A stretch of 64,000 nucleotides of DNA, from NCBI RefSeq assembly GCF_004801405.1, contig NZ_SSOB01000001.1, positions 389,775-453,774 on the forward strand, read 5' to 3'. The notes under the pieces are model-generated. The model was not told where the DNA came from and made no database searches. It saw only the letters and a list, made by a program, of their open reading frames with translations. Made by a program: the position numbers and the translations under genes. Origin of the DNA: Cohnella fermenti. GTDB taxonomy: Bacteria; Bacillota; Bacilli; Paenibacillales; Paenibacillaceae. This document shows, one piece after another, positions 27,394 to 38,000 of the stretch (the stretch's first letter is position 1; every line of letters starts with the position of its first letter).

Positions 27394-29706
27394 ATGATGA
27401 AATTCGGCGTTTCGGGGAAGATCATGCTGATCTATGGAAGTCTGTTCTTGGCCGTCATATCGCTTGCTTTTGTCTTCTCGTATAAGAGCACGGTTGGAGG
27501 CTTGGAGCAGCAGCTCAAGACAACGAACATGGCGCTGCTTAAGCAGATCGATCAGAAGATGGAGCTATCGTTCCAGCAGACAGAATCGAGCCTGCTGCAG
27601 TTGACGAGCGAGCTTGAGTTCGTCTACTTCATGAACGACAGCTACATGGACAATGCCCAGAAGAACGATAACTTCTTCGCCTTGAGCGCCAAGCTGACCA
27701 AGTTCCTGAACAACAACCTGCAATTCTCCTCCATCATGGCGTATTCCGCCGAGAGCGGGAGCATTCTGTCCGACCAATTCTATACGACGAAGGAGCAGTC
27801 GGAGAACAGCTGGATGAAGGATTACCTGGAGATTCCGGATTATTTCGAGTGGTTGACGACGCATAAGATCTGGGATGGCAAAATCAATCGGGATGTGGTG
27901 ACGCTGATCCGCTCGTACCCGCCGATTAGCGCTCCCGGATTCCGCACGGGGGTCGTGGCGGCCAACATCGATGTGGATGTGCTGTACCGGATGATCCACG
28001 ATGTGTATGAGGAAGAAGCGGCGGGGCACACGTTTATTCTGGATAAGACCGGACAGGTGGTCGTCCATGACGATGCTTCCATGCTTTATAGCGGAATGAG
28101 CGAGCTTCCCTACATAAAGAAGATGGTGACGGGTCCCGACAGCGGGACGTACAGTGCCGTGGTGGACGGTGTGAAGCAGACGGTATCGTATATCACTTCT
28201 TCCTATACGGGATGGAAGATTGTAAACATTGTGCCGGAGAGCCAGATGTACAAGCCGCTTGTCGTCACCCGGAATTTGCTGATTATGCTGGCGCTTGTGC
28301 TGCTCATCACGGCTTTTGTCATTCTCTTCGTCATCAACCGGCGCACCTTCAGCCCGATTGACCGGATGCTCGGCAAGCTGTCCCGGCACGGCCGGCCGAT
28401 CGTTGCCGGAGCGCCCGAATCCGCTGCGCGGGGCGTATCCTACCTGGAGAGCTTCCTTGATCAAATGTTCGTGGATCGGGACAAGCTGGAGCGGCAGCTT
28501 CGGGATTCGAAGCCGATGCTGAAGTGGCGGACCGTCATGGATGTGCTGACGGGATACCGGACGGACTTCGCTGTTATAGCGCCTCATCTCGATTTCACCG
28601 GAAGCCGGCTTTTCCCCGAATGGTATGTGGTGTGTACGGCGGAGATCAGCAAGGAAGGAGAGCTTCAGCCTCGGGATCAAACCTTGTACGCCTATGCTCT
28701 GTGCAATGTGGCCGAAGAGATCATCAACACGGAGAACGCCGGGGCGGCCATCGATCTGGGCGGAGGCCGGGTCGTTATCGTGTTCAGCTTCGCGGAAGGA
28801 GATGAGGAGCAGAACCATCTGCGGGCGATGGCGCTGCTGGAGCAGATTCTTAACGTGATGAATCGCCAGATCGGACTGACGGTCATCGCCGGCTTGGGAA
28901 GGGGATACCGGGAGCTGAAGGATGTTCCCCTGTCGTATGCCGAGTCGCAGCAGGCTCTGCATTACAAGAAGGTAGCGGGCAATCACGGAGTGATCTCCAT
29001 TCTGGACGTTCAGGCGCCGGACAATCAGGATTATTATCGGATGGTCCGGATGATCGACAAGATTGTGGACGCTTTGAAGCGGGGCGAGCTGGAGAAGGGC
29101 ATTCCCTATGTGCAAGAGACGTTCCAGGAAGCGGTGAGCAGCAACCTTCCCCCGGATCTGCTTCGCCAGTTCTCGTTCGAACTGGTGATGCGGGCCGCTC
29201 AAACAATGGAATCGATCGGGATGGATACGGAAGAGACCTTGAATGAGATCGGGAACCTGTACGAACGGATTAACCGCTGCGAGAATTGGCGGGAGACGGA
29301 GCAGATGGTGGAAGCCGTGCTTCTTGGTTTTGCCGACAAGATCGAGAAGAGGCGCAGCCAGCGAGGGAAGAACGAGCATGTCGGCCGCATTCTGGAATAC
29401 ATCCAGGACAATTACCGGGACAGCGGATTATCCCTCGACCGGCTGGCCGAGGAGTTTGATCTTCATCCGACGTATATCAGCAAGCTGTTCAAGGAGCAGA
29501 TGGAGGATAACTTCATCGACTATCTGATCAAAATCCGGATTGAAGCGGCCAAGAAGCTGCTCGGCGACAAGTCCATCAAGATCAGCGACATCTCCGACTC
29601 TATCGGCTACATGCATACCCGCAGCTTCACCCGTACCTTCAAGAAGTACACGGGGCTGACGCCAACCGAATATCGCGAGCAGGTGCTGGGCCCTTCCAGT
29701 CCGTAG
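27394..29706 (+). CDS. Membrane-bound AraC-family regulator with extracellular sensor
   Basis: One-component membrane regulator, 770 residues, of the class common in Paenibacillus sugar loci. It has an N-terminal membrane helix (IMLIYGSLFLAVISLAFVFSY), an extracellular dCache-like sensor (about residues 35-285, ending in GWKIVNIVPESQMY), a second helix (LLIMLALVLLITAFVILFVI), a cytoplasmic region and a C-terminal AraC domain (LSLDRLAEEFDLHPTYISKLFKEQ and ISDISDSIGYMHTRSFTRTFKKYTGLTPTEYRE). ATG 27394 is chosen from GAGGAGG and a closer GAAGG; ATG 27397 is equally possible. It probably senses sugar outside the cell and controls the transporter operon downstream. A strong terminator follows. Confidence 0.9.
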   Translation: MMKFGVSGKIMLIYGSLFLAVISLAFVFSYKSTVGGLEQQLKTTNMALLKQIDQKMELSFQQTESSLLQLTSELEFVYFMNDSYMDNAQKNDNFFALSAKLTKFLNNNLQFSSIMAYSAESGSILSDQFYTTKEQSENSWMKDYLEIPDYFEWLTTHKIWDGKINRDVVTLIRSYPPISAPGFRTGVVAANIDVDVLYRMIHDVYEEEAAGHTFILDKTGQVVVHDDASMLYSGMSELPYIKKMVTGPDSGTYSAVVDGVKQTVSYITSSYTGWKIVNIVPESQMYKPLVVTRNLLIMLALVLLITAFVILFVINRRTFSPIDRMLGKLSRHGRPIVAGAPESAARGVSYLESFLDQMFVDRDKLERQLRDSKPMLKWRTVMDVLTGYRTDFAVIAPHLDFTGSRLFPEWYVVCTAEISKEGELQPRDQTLYAYALCNVAEEIINTENAGAAIDLGGGRVVIVFSFAEGDEEQNHLRAMALLEQILNVMNRQIGLTVIAGLGRGYRELKDVPLSYAESQQALHYKKVAGNHGVISILDVQAPDNQDYYRMVRMIDKIVDALKRGELEKGIPYVQETFQEAVSSNLPPDLLRQFSFELVMRAAQTMESIGMDTEETLNEIGNLYERINRCENWRETEQMVEAVLLGFADKIEKRRSQRGKNEHVGRILEYIQDNYRDSGLSLDRLAEEFDLHPTYISKLFKEQMEDNFIDYLIKIRIEAAKKLLGDKSIKISDISDSIGYMHTRSFTRTFKKYTGLTPTEYREQVLGPSSP

Positions 29707-29730
29707 CCGTAAGCCTCGCTCCGACCAATC

Positions 29731-29775
29731 AAAGCCCGTCCGCGCTTCCTTCAAGAGGCGTCGGACGGGCTTTTT
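29731..29775 (+). terminator. Rho-independent terminator
   Basis: AAAGCCCGTCCG pairs with CGGACGGGCTTT, followed by TTTTTCGC. It separates the regulator from the transporter operon. Confidence 0.85.
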
Positions 29776-29940
29776 CGCTGCTTAAACCAAAAAAATCACC
29801 TTACTGCAAGAAAAGTGAAGCCCCAAAAACCAAGAAATGTGCCCGATTTGGGAAGCGGTCTGTATTCGACAGAGGGGGTTATCCGTTACGATGACGCTGT
29901 CAACCGGAACAATCGAATGTCAGGAGAAGGTGAGAGAGAG

Positions 29941-30852
29941 TTGAAAGTAAGTGTGCGGAAGGGTCTCAGGCGGGATAGATCCTTATATCTGATGCTGTTT
30001 CCCGTCATCGTATTTTATGCGCTGTTTAAGTATTCTCCCTTGTTCGGCGAGATTATCGCCTTCAAGAACTATCGATTCGTCGATGGAATTGTGGGCAGCG
30101 ATTGGGTAGGCCTGAACAACTTCAGGATGCTGTTCGGAAGCGCGGACTTCTGGCGGGTGCTGCGGAACACGCTGCTGCTGAACGTGTACAGCCTGGCAGT
30201 TGGGTTCCCGGTGCCCATTGTGCTGGCTTTGCTTCTGAACGAGGTGAGAGTGGAGGGCTACAAGCGTCTGGTGCAGAACCTGCTGTATGTTCCGCACTTC
30301 ATCTCATGGGTAGTTCTGGGCGGCATTCTGATTGCGCTGTTATCGCCCAGCACCGGTGTGGTCAATCTGGTCTTGACGCATGTGTTCGGCATCGAGCCTA
30401 TCTATTTTATGGCCAAGTCCGCCTGGTGGCCGGTCGCCTACACCGCATCCTCCATATGGAGAGAGGCCGGCTGGGGCACCATTCTTTATCTGGCGGCCAT
30501 GGCGTCCATTGATCCGCAACTGTATGAAGCGTCCAGGATCGACGGGGCAGGCAAGCTTCGGCAAATCTGGCATATTACGCTGCCGGGCATTCGCGGCACG
30601 ATTGCCATCCTGCTGATTCTGCGAATGGGCAGCATGATGGATGTTGGCTTGGAGCAGACTCTTGCCCTGCAGAACGATTCCGTTCTGGACGTGGCGGATG
30701 TCATCAGCACTTATGTGTACCGGGTGGGGTTGCAGAATATGAATTACAGCTACACCACGGCATTGGGACTGTTCCAATCGCTGATCGGTCTGATTCTGGT
30801 GGTCGGCGTGAACCGGATTATTCGGCTCTTCGGAGAGAGGGGGCTTTGGTAG
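29941..30852 (+). CDS. Sugar ABC transporter permease, LplB type (second system)
   Basis: LplB-class permease, 303 residues from TTG 29941. The start is chosen because AGGAGAAGGTG precedes it and family proteins begin at this point; ATG 29917 in the same frame is an alternative and the frame is open to 29815. It shows SLYLMLFPVIVFYALFKYSPLFGEIIAFKNY, the EAA loop QLYEASRIDGAGKLRQIWHITLPGI and the terminal GLW. It heads a permease-permease-binding protein trio with no ATPase, parallel to the operon at 8211 but clearly diverged, so probably for a different sugar. Confidence 0.92.
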   Translation: MKVSVRKGLRRDRSLYLMLFPVIVFYALFKYSPLFGEIIAFKNYRFVDGIVGSDWVGLNNFRMLFGSADFWRVLRNTLLLNVYSLAVGFPVPIVLALLLNEVRVEGYKRLVQNLLYVPHFISWVVLGGILIALLSPSTGVVNLVLTHVFGIEPIYFMAKSAWWPVAYTASSIWREAGWGTILYLAAMASIDPQLYEASRIDGAGKLRQIWHITLPGIRGTIAILLILRMGSMMDVGLEQTLALQNDSVLDVADVISTYVYRVGLQNMNYSYTTALGLFQSLIGLILVVGVNRIIRLFGERGLW

Positions 30853-30853
30853 G

Positions 30854-31747
30854 ATGAAGCAAGCCGGGTCGCGGCTGTCCCCGAGGTCGTTCGCGGGACA
30901 CGCGTTGAACTATGTCTTTCTGGGGCTTCTGTCGCTGTGCACGCTCTATCCCTTCGCCTATGAGATATCCGCGTCCTTCAGCAGCAGCAGGGCGATTACG
31001 GCCGGGGAGGTGTTCGTCTGGCCGGTGGAATTCAACACGGAAGCGTATAAGCGGCTGTTCGAGGACGGGCAACTGATTCATGCCATGGGCAACACCGTCT
31101 TCGTAACGGCCGTAGGAACGCTGCTGAACATGATCATGAACGTGCTGGCCGCCTATCCGTTGTCGCGGAAGCGCCTGATCGGCCGGGGGCCGCTCCTGCT
31201 GTTTATTACCTTCACGATGATCTTCGTGTCCGGCATTATTCCCAATTTTATTCTGATCCGATCCTTGGGCTTGATGGATTCCTACTGGGCGTTGTGGCTG
31301 CCCGGGCTGATCAGCACCTACAACATGTTTGTGATGAAAAGCTTCATGGAGGGGCTTCCGGAGGAGATCGAGGAGTCGGCGTCCATTGACGGCGCAGGCA
31401 ACTGGCGGATTCTCGGCCAGATTGTGCTGCCGCTGTGCAAGCCCATTCTGGCGGCATTATCGCTGTTCTACGCCGTCGGCTGGTGGAATTCCTACTTTAA
31501 CGTCATGCTGTACATTACCAGCTCCGACCTGCACACTTTGATGCTGAAGCTTTATCAGATTATCAAGCAGGTGGATGCGAGTCTGTTGGACGGCGGAGGA
31601 GGCGAAGGCGTCTCTAATAGCAGGCTCACACCCGAGGGAATCAAGGCGGCTTCCGTCGTGATCGCGATTGCACCCATCCTGTGCGTATACCCGTTTTTAC
31701 AGAAGCATTTTGTCAAAGGCGTGTTGATCGGTTCCGTTAAGGGCTGA
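30854..31747 (+). CDS. Sugar ABC transporter permease, LplC/YtcP type (second system)
   Basis: Partner permease, 297 residues, one base after the stop codon of the previous gene, so translation is probably coupled. It has the family N-terminus ALNYVFLGLLSLCTLYPFAYEISASFS, the EAA loop EEIEESASIDGAGNWRILGQIVLPLCKP and the conserved end VKGVLIGSVKG. About six membrane segments are visible. Confidence 0.92.
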   Translation: MKQAGSRLSPRSFAGHALNYVFLGLLSLCTLYPFAYEISASFSSSRAITAGEVFVWPVEFNTEAYKRLFEDGQLIHAMGNTVFVTAVGTLLNMIMNVLAAYPLSRKRLIGRGPLLLFITFTMIFVSGIIPNFILIRSLGLMDSYWALWLPGLISTYNMFVMKSFMEGLPEEIEESASIDGAGNWRILGQIVLPLCKPILAALSLFYAVGWWNSYFNVMLYITSSDLHTLMLKLYQIIKQVDASLLDGGGGEGVSNSRLTPEGIKAASVVIAIAPILCVYPFLQKHFVKGVLIGSVKG

Positions 31748-31812
31748 TATCATGGGGGCGATTCGCCCTATTGATATAGATGGAAGATTACCAATATAAG
31801 GGGATGATGCAA

Positions 31813-33408
31813 TTGGCAACAGGGACGAAGATGGGGGCGCTGGCGTTGGCGGCTTGCTTGTCCGTATCCGCGCTTGCGGCGTGCGGCTCCAACAACGGGG
31901 CTTCCTCCGCGGAGAGCTCCACGGGGGCTTCCGGGGGAGGTCAGGCGGCAACCGAGCCGAAGACGGAGATCAGTATCTCCATGTACGATCGCGGCGAGGT
32001 CGTGTCCGCCGAAGGCAACTATGAGAACAATCGTTGGACCAAGTGGATCAACGAGAATGGGCCTGCCATCGTGAGCTGGGTGCCCGTGCCGCGCAACGAA
32101 GCCCAGACCAAGCTGAACACGCTGATCGCCTCCGGCGGCGCCCCGGACCTCATCTGGGAATACGACCGGAATTACATTGCCCAGTTGGCCAACCAAGGCG
32201 CGATTCAACCGATCGACGAGTATATCGAGAAGTACAGTACCACGTTCAAAAGCTACTTGGCGGAGCATCCCGAGCTGAAGCCGTATCTGATGGTCAACGG
32301 GAAGATGTATGCGGTGTCCAGCCTGCGCGGAGTGGAGTCGGTCGCCAATGCCGGCATGTGGATCAGGCAGGATTGGCTCGATAAACTCGGGCTGCAGGCG
32401 CCGACGACGACGGAGGAGTTCTTCGAGGTGGCTCGCAAGTTCAAGGAAGCCGATCTCGACGGCAACGGGAAGGCCGATACGGTTCCGATCGTGTTCAACT
32501 CCAACGGGCCTACGGTTATGCGCAACCTGTTCGCCGCCCACTGGGGCCAGTGGTACCTGGAGGACGGCGTGCTGGAATTCGGCAGAATCAGCGATCGCTA
32601 CATGGAGAGCATGGCCTTCCAGAAGCAATTGTACGATGAGGGCCTCCTCGATCAGGAATACATCACGGACAAGAGCGCCCAGCGGGCCACGCAATTATGG
32701 ACAACGGGGAAGGCCGGGATTTTCCTGGGTTCCTGGGATATGGAGAGCCTGTTCAAGGATCTGAAGAGCAATGATCCCGACGCACAGATGACCGCGCTGG
32801 AGCCGTTCACGACCAAGTTCGGCAAGAACGGGCTGCTTCAGTCCGCAATTCCCAATATTCTGGTCAGCTTCAACAGCAAGATGAAGGAGGACGAGATCGA
32901 GGCCGCCGTCAAGTTCCTGGACTGGATGCTGGAGACGGGCTGGAAGCCGCTGAGATATGGGGAGGAGAACGTCCATTACAAGACGGTCGACGGCGCTCCG
33001 CAAATCATCGATGCCGAGAAGTTCCGCACGGAGGTCCAGTATGCCAAGGAATACGCCGTGATCAATCAGTATGAGCTGAAGCCGGAATGGTTCTCCGTCA
33101 TGGCCGCAACCGACGAGCTGTCCCAGGAATACGCCAAGGAGAGGGCCAATTCGCTTACTGTCGCCATGAAGAACAAGTTCCGCCGGGATATTCCGTACAG
33201 CCCGGACCTTCCGGAGCTGAGCCAGCTTATCGCTACCTTCAACCCGATTGCCGAGCAGATCGAAGCCAAGATTGTGACGGGCGGCTCCAGTATGACTGCC
33301 GAGGCCGGCATGGAAGAGGCGCGCAAGGAGTGGAGTCGTCTGGGCGGGGACAATGTGAACAAGCTGGCCAACGAGTGGTACCAGCAGAATAAGGCGCAGT
33401 TGGAGTAG
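31813..33408 (+). CDS. Extracellular sugar-binding lipoprotein (second system)
   Basis: Large binding lipoprotein for the second importer. A signal peptide (GALALAACLSVSALAAC) ends in the lipobox LAAC, followed by a Ser/Ala/Gly-rich linker. Typical family segments are WIRQDWLDKLGLQAPTTTEEFFEVARKFKEADLDGNGKADTVPI, with a DLDGNGKAD calcium-type loop, and the hinge and C-terminal lobes to KLANEWYQQNKAQLE. The start is uncertain: TTG 31813 has AAGGGG 10 bp upstream, while ATG 31780, 31804 and 31807 are in the same frame. The mature protein is the same in each case. Confidence 0.9.
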   Translation: MATGTKMGALALAACLSVSALAACGSNNGASSAESSTGASGGGQAATEPKTEISISMYDRGEVVSAEGNYENNRWTKWINENGPAIVSWVPVPRNEAQTKLNTLIASGGAPDLIWEYDRNYIAQLANQGAIQPIDEYIEKYSTTFKSYLAEHPELKPYLMVNGKMYAVSSLRGVESVANAGMWIRQDWLDKLGLQAPTTTEEFFEVARKFKEADLDGNGKADTVPIVFNSNGPTVMRNLFAAHWGQWYLEDGVLEFGRISDRYMESMAFQKQLYDEGLLDQEYITDKSAQRATQLWTTGKAGIFLGSWDMESLFKDLKSNDPDAQMTALEPFTTKFGKNGLLQSAIPNILVSFNSKMKEDEIEAAVKFLDWMLETGWKPLRYGEENVHYKTVDGAPQIIDAEKFRTEVQYAKEYAVINQYELKPEWFSVMAATDELSQEYAKERANSLTVAMKNKFRRDIPYSPDLPELSQLIATFNPIAEQIEAKIVTGGSSMTAEAGMEEARKEWSRLGGDNVNKLANEWYQQNKAQLE

Positions 33409-33442
33409 CGAGGGGCCCAAAATCGAGGGGCCGAGAGCTCGA

Positions 33443-33513
33443 GAGGTCGTGAGGTCGTGAGGTCGTGAGGTCGTGAGGTCGTGAGGTCGAGAGAGCGAGA
33501 GAGCGAGAGAGCG
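33443..33513 (+). repeat. Two adjoining octamer repeats
   Basis: Six or so copies of GAGGTCGT are followed by about three copies of GAGAGAGC, all within 100 bp after the binding-protein stop. This is the second octamer microsatellite placed directly after a binding-protein gene in this window. Confidence 0.85.
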
Positions 33514-33560
33514 GCCTCCTTCATCCCGGCAGCCATCAACAGAAGAAACGAGTGATCTCC

Positions 33561-34919
33561 ATGTATGTTCTAATGCCGCAGCAGCACATTCAAGTGGTTC
33601 AGACGGCCGATGTGGTTGTGGCCGGGGGCGGGCCTGCAGGCTATGCCGCTGCCTTGGCCGCCGCCCGGAGCGGAGCGCGGACCGTTCTCATCGAGCGTTA
33701 CGGATTTACCGGAGGAGTCGCCACCAACTCCATGGTCACCGCCTTCGCCAGCGGATTCCACGACGGGGAGCGGATGATCATCGGCGGAATCTTCCGGGAA
33801 TTGCGGGAGCGGTTGTATAGGCAGGGCGCTCTGATCAAATCCGATGCGTTCGAGCCGTTCGACCCCGAGCGGATGATCTTCCAGCAATTAAAGGACCTTA
33901 CGGAAGCGGGGGTCCGGATGCGGCTTCATACTCTCGTGACGGATGTCGTCATGAAGGGCAACCGGATTGACGCCGTCATCGTGGAGAGCAAGTCCGGCAG
34001 ACAGGCGATCAAGGCGGATGTGTTCGTGGATGCCACAGGAGACGGAGACGTGGCGGTCCGGGCGGGGGCGGACTTCCGGCTCGGCCGCGTTCATGACGGG
34101 TTGACGCAGCCGGGCACGATGATCTTCGCCGTGGGAGGCGTAGACGCGGACAAGGTGCCGGCGATTCATACCATGATGCCCGAGCCGGGAGCTCCGGGGC
34201 ACATCAGCGGCAAGCGGCACTTGATTCTGGAAGGCTACCGGGAGGAGGTAGCCAGAGCCAAGGAAGCCGGCTATCTGGCTCATGTTCCCCGCAAGAACCT
34301 CGGCATCTGCTGGAACCTGCCGGGTCAGCCCGACGTCGTATTCGCCAACTTCACCCGGATTCCGATGGTGAATGGAACGCTTGGCGAGGATCTGGCCAGA
34401 GGGGAGCTGGAGGGCCGAGTTCAAGCGGAGGAGGCGGTGGAATTTTTCCGGGATTACCTGCCCGGCTTCGAGAAGTGCTATCTTCTGAGAGTCGCTCCGC
34501 AGATCGGAATCCGGGAGACCCGGAGAATCGATGGCGTGTATACGCTGACGGGGGAGGATGTCACGGGCCTGAGGCAGTTCGAGGATGTGGTCGTCCAGGC
34601 CCACTATATGATGGACATCCACGATCCTCTGGGCAAGGACACGGAGACGGTCAAGCTCAAGAAGGGCACGTCCTACGATATTCCTTACCGCTGCATGCTC
34701 CCGGCCAAGGGGCCGGAGAACCTCATGGTATCCGGGCGGGCGATCTCGGCTACCCACGAGGCATTGTCCTCCCTCCGGGTCATGTCCATCTCCATGGCTC
34801 TCGGAGAAGCGGCCGGAACCGCAGCCGCCTTGTCCTCAGCGGGCAAGGTAACTCCGGGAGCGCTGGACGTTCGCCGGCTTCAGGCGAAGCTGCTTGAGAA
34901 CGGAGCTATCTTGAAGTAA
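33561..34919 (+). CDS. FAD-dependent oxidoreductase
   Basis: FAD-dependent oxidoreductase of the FAD_oxidored type, 452 residues, cytoplasmic. The Rossmann dinucleotide motif is VVVAGGGPAGYAAALAAARSGARTVLIERYG near the N-terminus. Later motifs include VFVDATGDGDVAVRAGADF and the C-terminal NLMVSGRAISATHEALSSLRVMSISMALGEAAGTAAAL, which closes the FAD site. ATG 33561 is my choice; GTG 33552 is an in-frame alternative. Such genes are frequent in Paenibacillus sugar clusters, but their substrates are usually unknown, and I see nothing that identifies one here. Confidence 0.85.
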   Translation: MYVLMPQQHIQVVQTADVVVAGGGPAGYAAALAAARSGARTVLIERYGFTGGVATNSMVTAFASGFHDGERMIIGGIFRELRERLYRQGALIKSDAFEPFDPERMIFQQLKDLTEAGVRMRLHTLVTDVVMKGNRIDAVIVESKSGRQAIKADVFVDATGDGDVAVRAGADFRLGRVHDGLTQPGTMIFAVGGVDADKVPAIHTMMPEPGAPGHISGKRHLILEGYREEVARAKEAGYLAHVPRKNLGICWNLPGQPDVVFANFTRIPMVNGTLGEDLARGELEGRVQAEEAVEFFRDYLPGFEKCYLLRVAPQIGIRETRRIDGVYTLTGEDVTGLRQFEDVVVQAHYMMDIHDPLGKDTETVKLKKGTSYDIPYRCMLPAKGPENLMVSGRAISATHEALSSLRVMSISMALGEAAGTAAALSSAGKVTPGALDVRRLQAKLLENGAILK

Positions 34920-34929
34920 CGGCGAGGAA

Positions 34930-34997
34930 GCAAACGGCAGCATGAATCAGACGGCAGCATGGACCTGGTCATCCGTTCTTGCTGCCGTTTGCCGTTT
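34930..34997 (+). terminator. Long-arm hairpin after the oxidoreductase gene
   Basis: GCAAACGGCAGCA pairs perfectly over 13 bp with TGCTGCCGTTTGC around a 37-nt loop, and a TTTGTTT stretch follows. A second ACGGCAGCA inside the loop could compete for pairing. It may be a terminator before the next gene. Confidence 0.55.
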
Positions 34998-35044
34998 GTT
35001 TATAGCTCAGAGAACATACGGATAAACCGGAGGAGGGCATTAAG

Positions 35045-38000
35045 GTGAAGAAGTGGCTGGCTATGATATGGATTCTGGCCCTGTTGGGACAAGCCGCCCC
35101 CGTTGCGGCTGCGGAGAGCGCAGCGATACGGGTGGAGGGCGAGAATTATTCCTATGCGAATCAAACGCCGGTAAGCCTAACCGAACGTGACAAGACCAAT
35201 ATTAAAACAACCGAAATCAGCAACCAGGATCATTTTCAATATAAGAGTGCTACCTCAACCCTTCCTGCAAGCGGATACATTGTGAGCTATACCGTATCTG
35301 TCCCGGAGGCGGGCGCGTACAGTCTGGAGATTATGGCCTCGCCGCTGTCCAACAGCAACCATTCCCCTTACCAGCTCAAGGTGAACGAAGGAGAGTACGC
35401 CGACGTGACCACGGCGGATGCGGTGAAGATCGGGCAGATCGACACGCCGGCCAATATTTTCTACAAGTACAAGCTGCAGCCTGTCATCCTGATGGAAGGG
35501 AGCAATACGATCTCCTTCCGGATTCTGAACGGCCGTTCCTCGGACGGGCGAGTCTTCTTCTTCCTGGATTACTTCGAGCTTGCCAAGCTTCCCTGGGAAT
35601 TGACGCGAATTACCGCCAACGCTCCGAACCATGTGTTCGAAGAGCAAGACACGAAGGAGGTGACGATCCGCTTCACTGAGGAGACGAAGAGTGTGCATGA
35701 AGTGGTGTACAGCGTCGCCGACTACTACGGGGCAACGGTGTTGTCGGGAAGTGCAGCGCTTCCGCCGGGCGCCTCCGTCTACACCTTCGAGCTGCCGTCG
35801 TTGGCCCGAGGCCATTATACCGTCACCGCAGAGGCGGACGGCAATGGCCGGGTATTGAAGGAGTACCTCTCCGTGGTCATGAACGAGAGCGAACGCGCCT
35901 CCTATTCGGCAACTCCGTTCGCCGTCGATGTCGCGGGCGGGTTCCTGGTGTCCAAGGACAAGATCGGCGACTATGCCCGGGCCCTGCGGCTGACGGGGGT
36001 GAAGTATGCTCGGGAACGGCTGCCGTGGGGAACGGTCGGCGCCGTCTACGGCACCGACGACTTCAGCACCTACGATGCGTACAATGCGGCATATGCGGCC
36101 AACGGCATCCGGGTGCTGGAGATGGGCCACAGCGCTCCGGCCTGGACGAAGGAGGAAGGCAAGAAGCTGCCCAATGATCTATTGGCCGCTTATCAATATG
36201 CCAAGACGGCCTCCGCCCGGTACGGGGCCGAAGCCGACTGGGAATTCTGGAACGAGCCGGACATCGGCTATACGGCCGACAGCGAGACGGCGGACCAGTA
36301 TGCCGCTTACCTTAAAGCCAGCGCCTTGGGCGTGCGGGATTCCGGGACTTCGTCGTTAGTGTCTCTGGCGGGCATCGCTTACCCTCCGGGCAGCTATGTG
36401 GACCTCTTGATGCAGAACGACGCCGACGATTATGTCGATATTTACAACTTCCACGGCCATCGCAAGGGGGACACCGACACCAAGCTTATCGACTTGCCTC
36501 CCACCTTCCAGGTGAATAAGGAGTTCATTGAAGGCTACGGGTTGGCAAATAAACGCATCTACGCCTCCGAGGTCGGCGTCTCGCTAAGCTTGCAGGATGG
36601 CGAGGAGAACCTGACGATGGAGCAGATGCGCAAGCAGGCGAGATACTTGTCCACCTCTGCGGTGGAATCCTTGGCCATGGGGGTGGATAAGCACTTCTGG
36701 TTTGTCTTCCCCCATTATATGGAGAAGGGACTCTCCTGGGGCAGCTTCACGGCGCAGCATACTCCCTATGCCTGGGTGAACGCTCAGAGCGCCATCACCC
36801 ATGCGCTTGGCGAAGGCACCTATATGGGCAAGCTTGCGGGACTGCCGGAAGGAGTGGACAGCTACGTATTCCGGGACGGAACGGACAGCGTTGTCGCCTT
36901 CTGGAGCGAGGAGAGCACGCCGTTTGCTCTGGAGACGGGTTATGCTCAAGGCATGCTTACGGACATTATGGGCAATGATGCGGAGCTTGCTTCGGCTAAC
37001 GGCAGCTTCGCTCTGACTGCGGGGCCGGATATTCAGTATTTGCGCGTGTCCGGGGATGTGGGCGGGCTGACGGCTCCCTATTACGGCCAGAGCTTCGCCG
37101 CTCCCGCCGAGCTGTCCGCTGCCGACCGGGTGGTGCTGACCCAGCGTTATCCTGCAGCCGGAGCCGAGCAAGCGAAGAGCAAGGGCTATCTGCTGGACCG
37201 GACAAGCGCCACGACGATTGAAGTGGACGTCTACAACTTCAACGATACGACGGTAAGCGGCGTTGTATACGGAGCTGCATACGGCGGCTGGAGCCTGGCC
37301 GCCCCCTCGCAGTCGGTAACGGTAGCTCCCTTCGGCAAGGAGACGCTTGCCTTCACGCTGGAGGGAAGCAGCCAAGTGTTGGCGGATGCGGGAGCTCCTG
37401 TGGTATTCGCCGCGGAGATCGGCGGGGATCGGACGTCGCGATCGCTTGCTCTGGTCGCTTCCAATGAAGTGACCGTTGTGCAGCCCAGTCTGGTTGTGCC
37501 CGATTACGACCAGCCCGGACTCTGGGACAACAATGTCTCGAGCGGTACAACGTTGACCACATCTTCCCCCGAGTCGGGCGTCATTCAATTCGACCTGCAG
37601 ATGGGGGACGGGGACAAGTGGGCCTATCCGAACTTCGTCTTGCCGGACAATGCAAGCTTCGCGGACACGGAGGGTGTGGTATTCGATGTTTATTTCCCCG
37701 AACCGGTGGCCGGGGTTGTGGTCCGGAGCTTTATGTACGAGAGCAATGGAGCGGGATATTTTACGCTGAACGGGTTGAATCCGGTCGGGGGCTGGCAGCA
37801 GTTCAAGATTCCCTGGTCGGACTTCTCCTCCTTCGGCACTCCGGACGACAACTTCCATCTGGACCCGGAGGAGATCCGCAGCTTCAGCATTGGGCTCAAC
37901 ACCGCAACGGAGAAAAATCTGTCTTTCCGGGTACGGAACCTGGGCGTGTACACCCAACCGGATACGGGCATCTACAGCAAGATTGCCGACCTGCTTCCGG

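Noticed and set aside
27565..29379. A 604-codon antisense open frame in the membrane AraC regulator
   Set aside because: Same reasoning; the sense protein has all expected domains.
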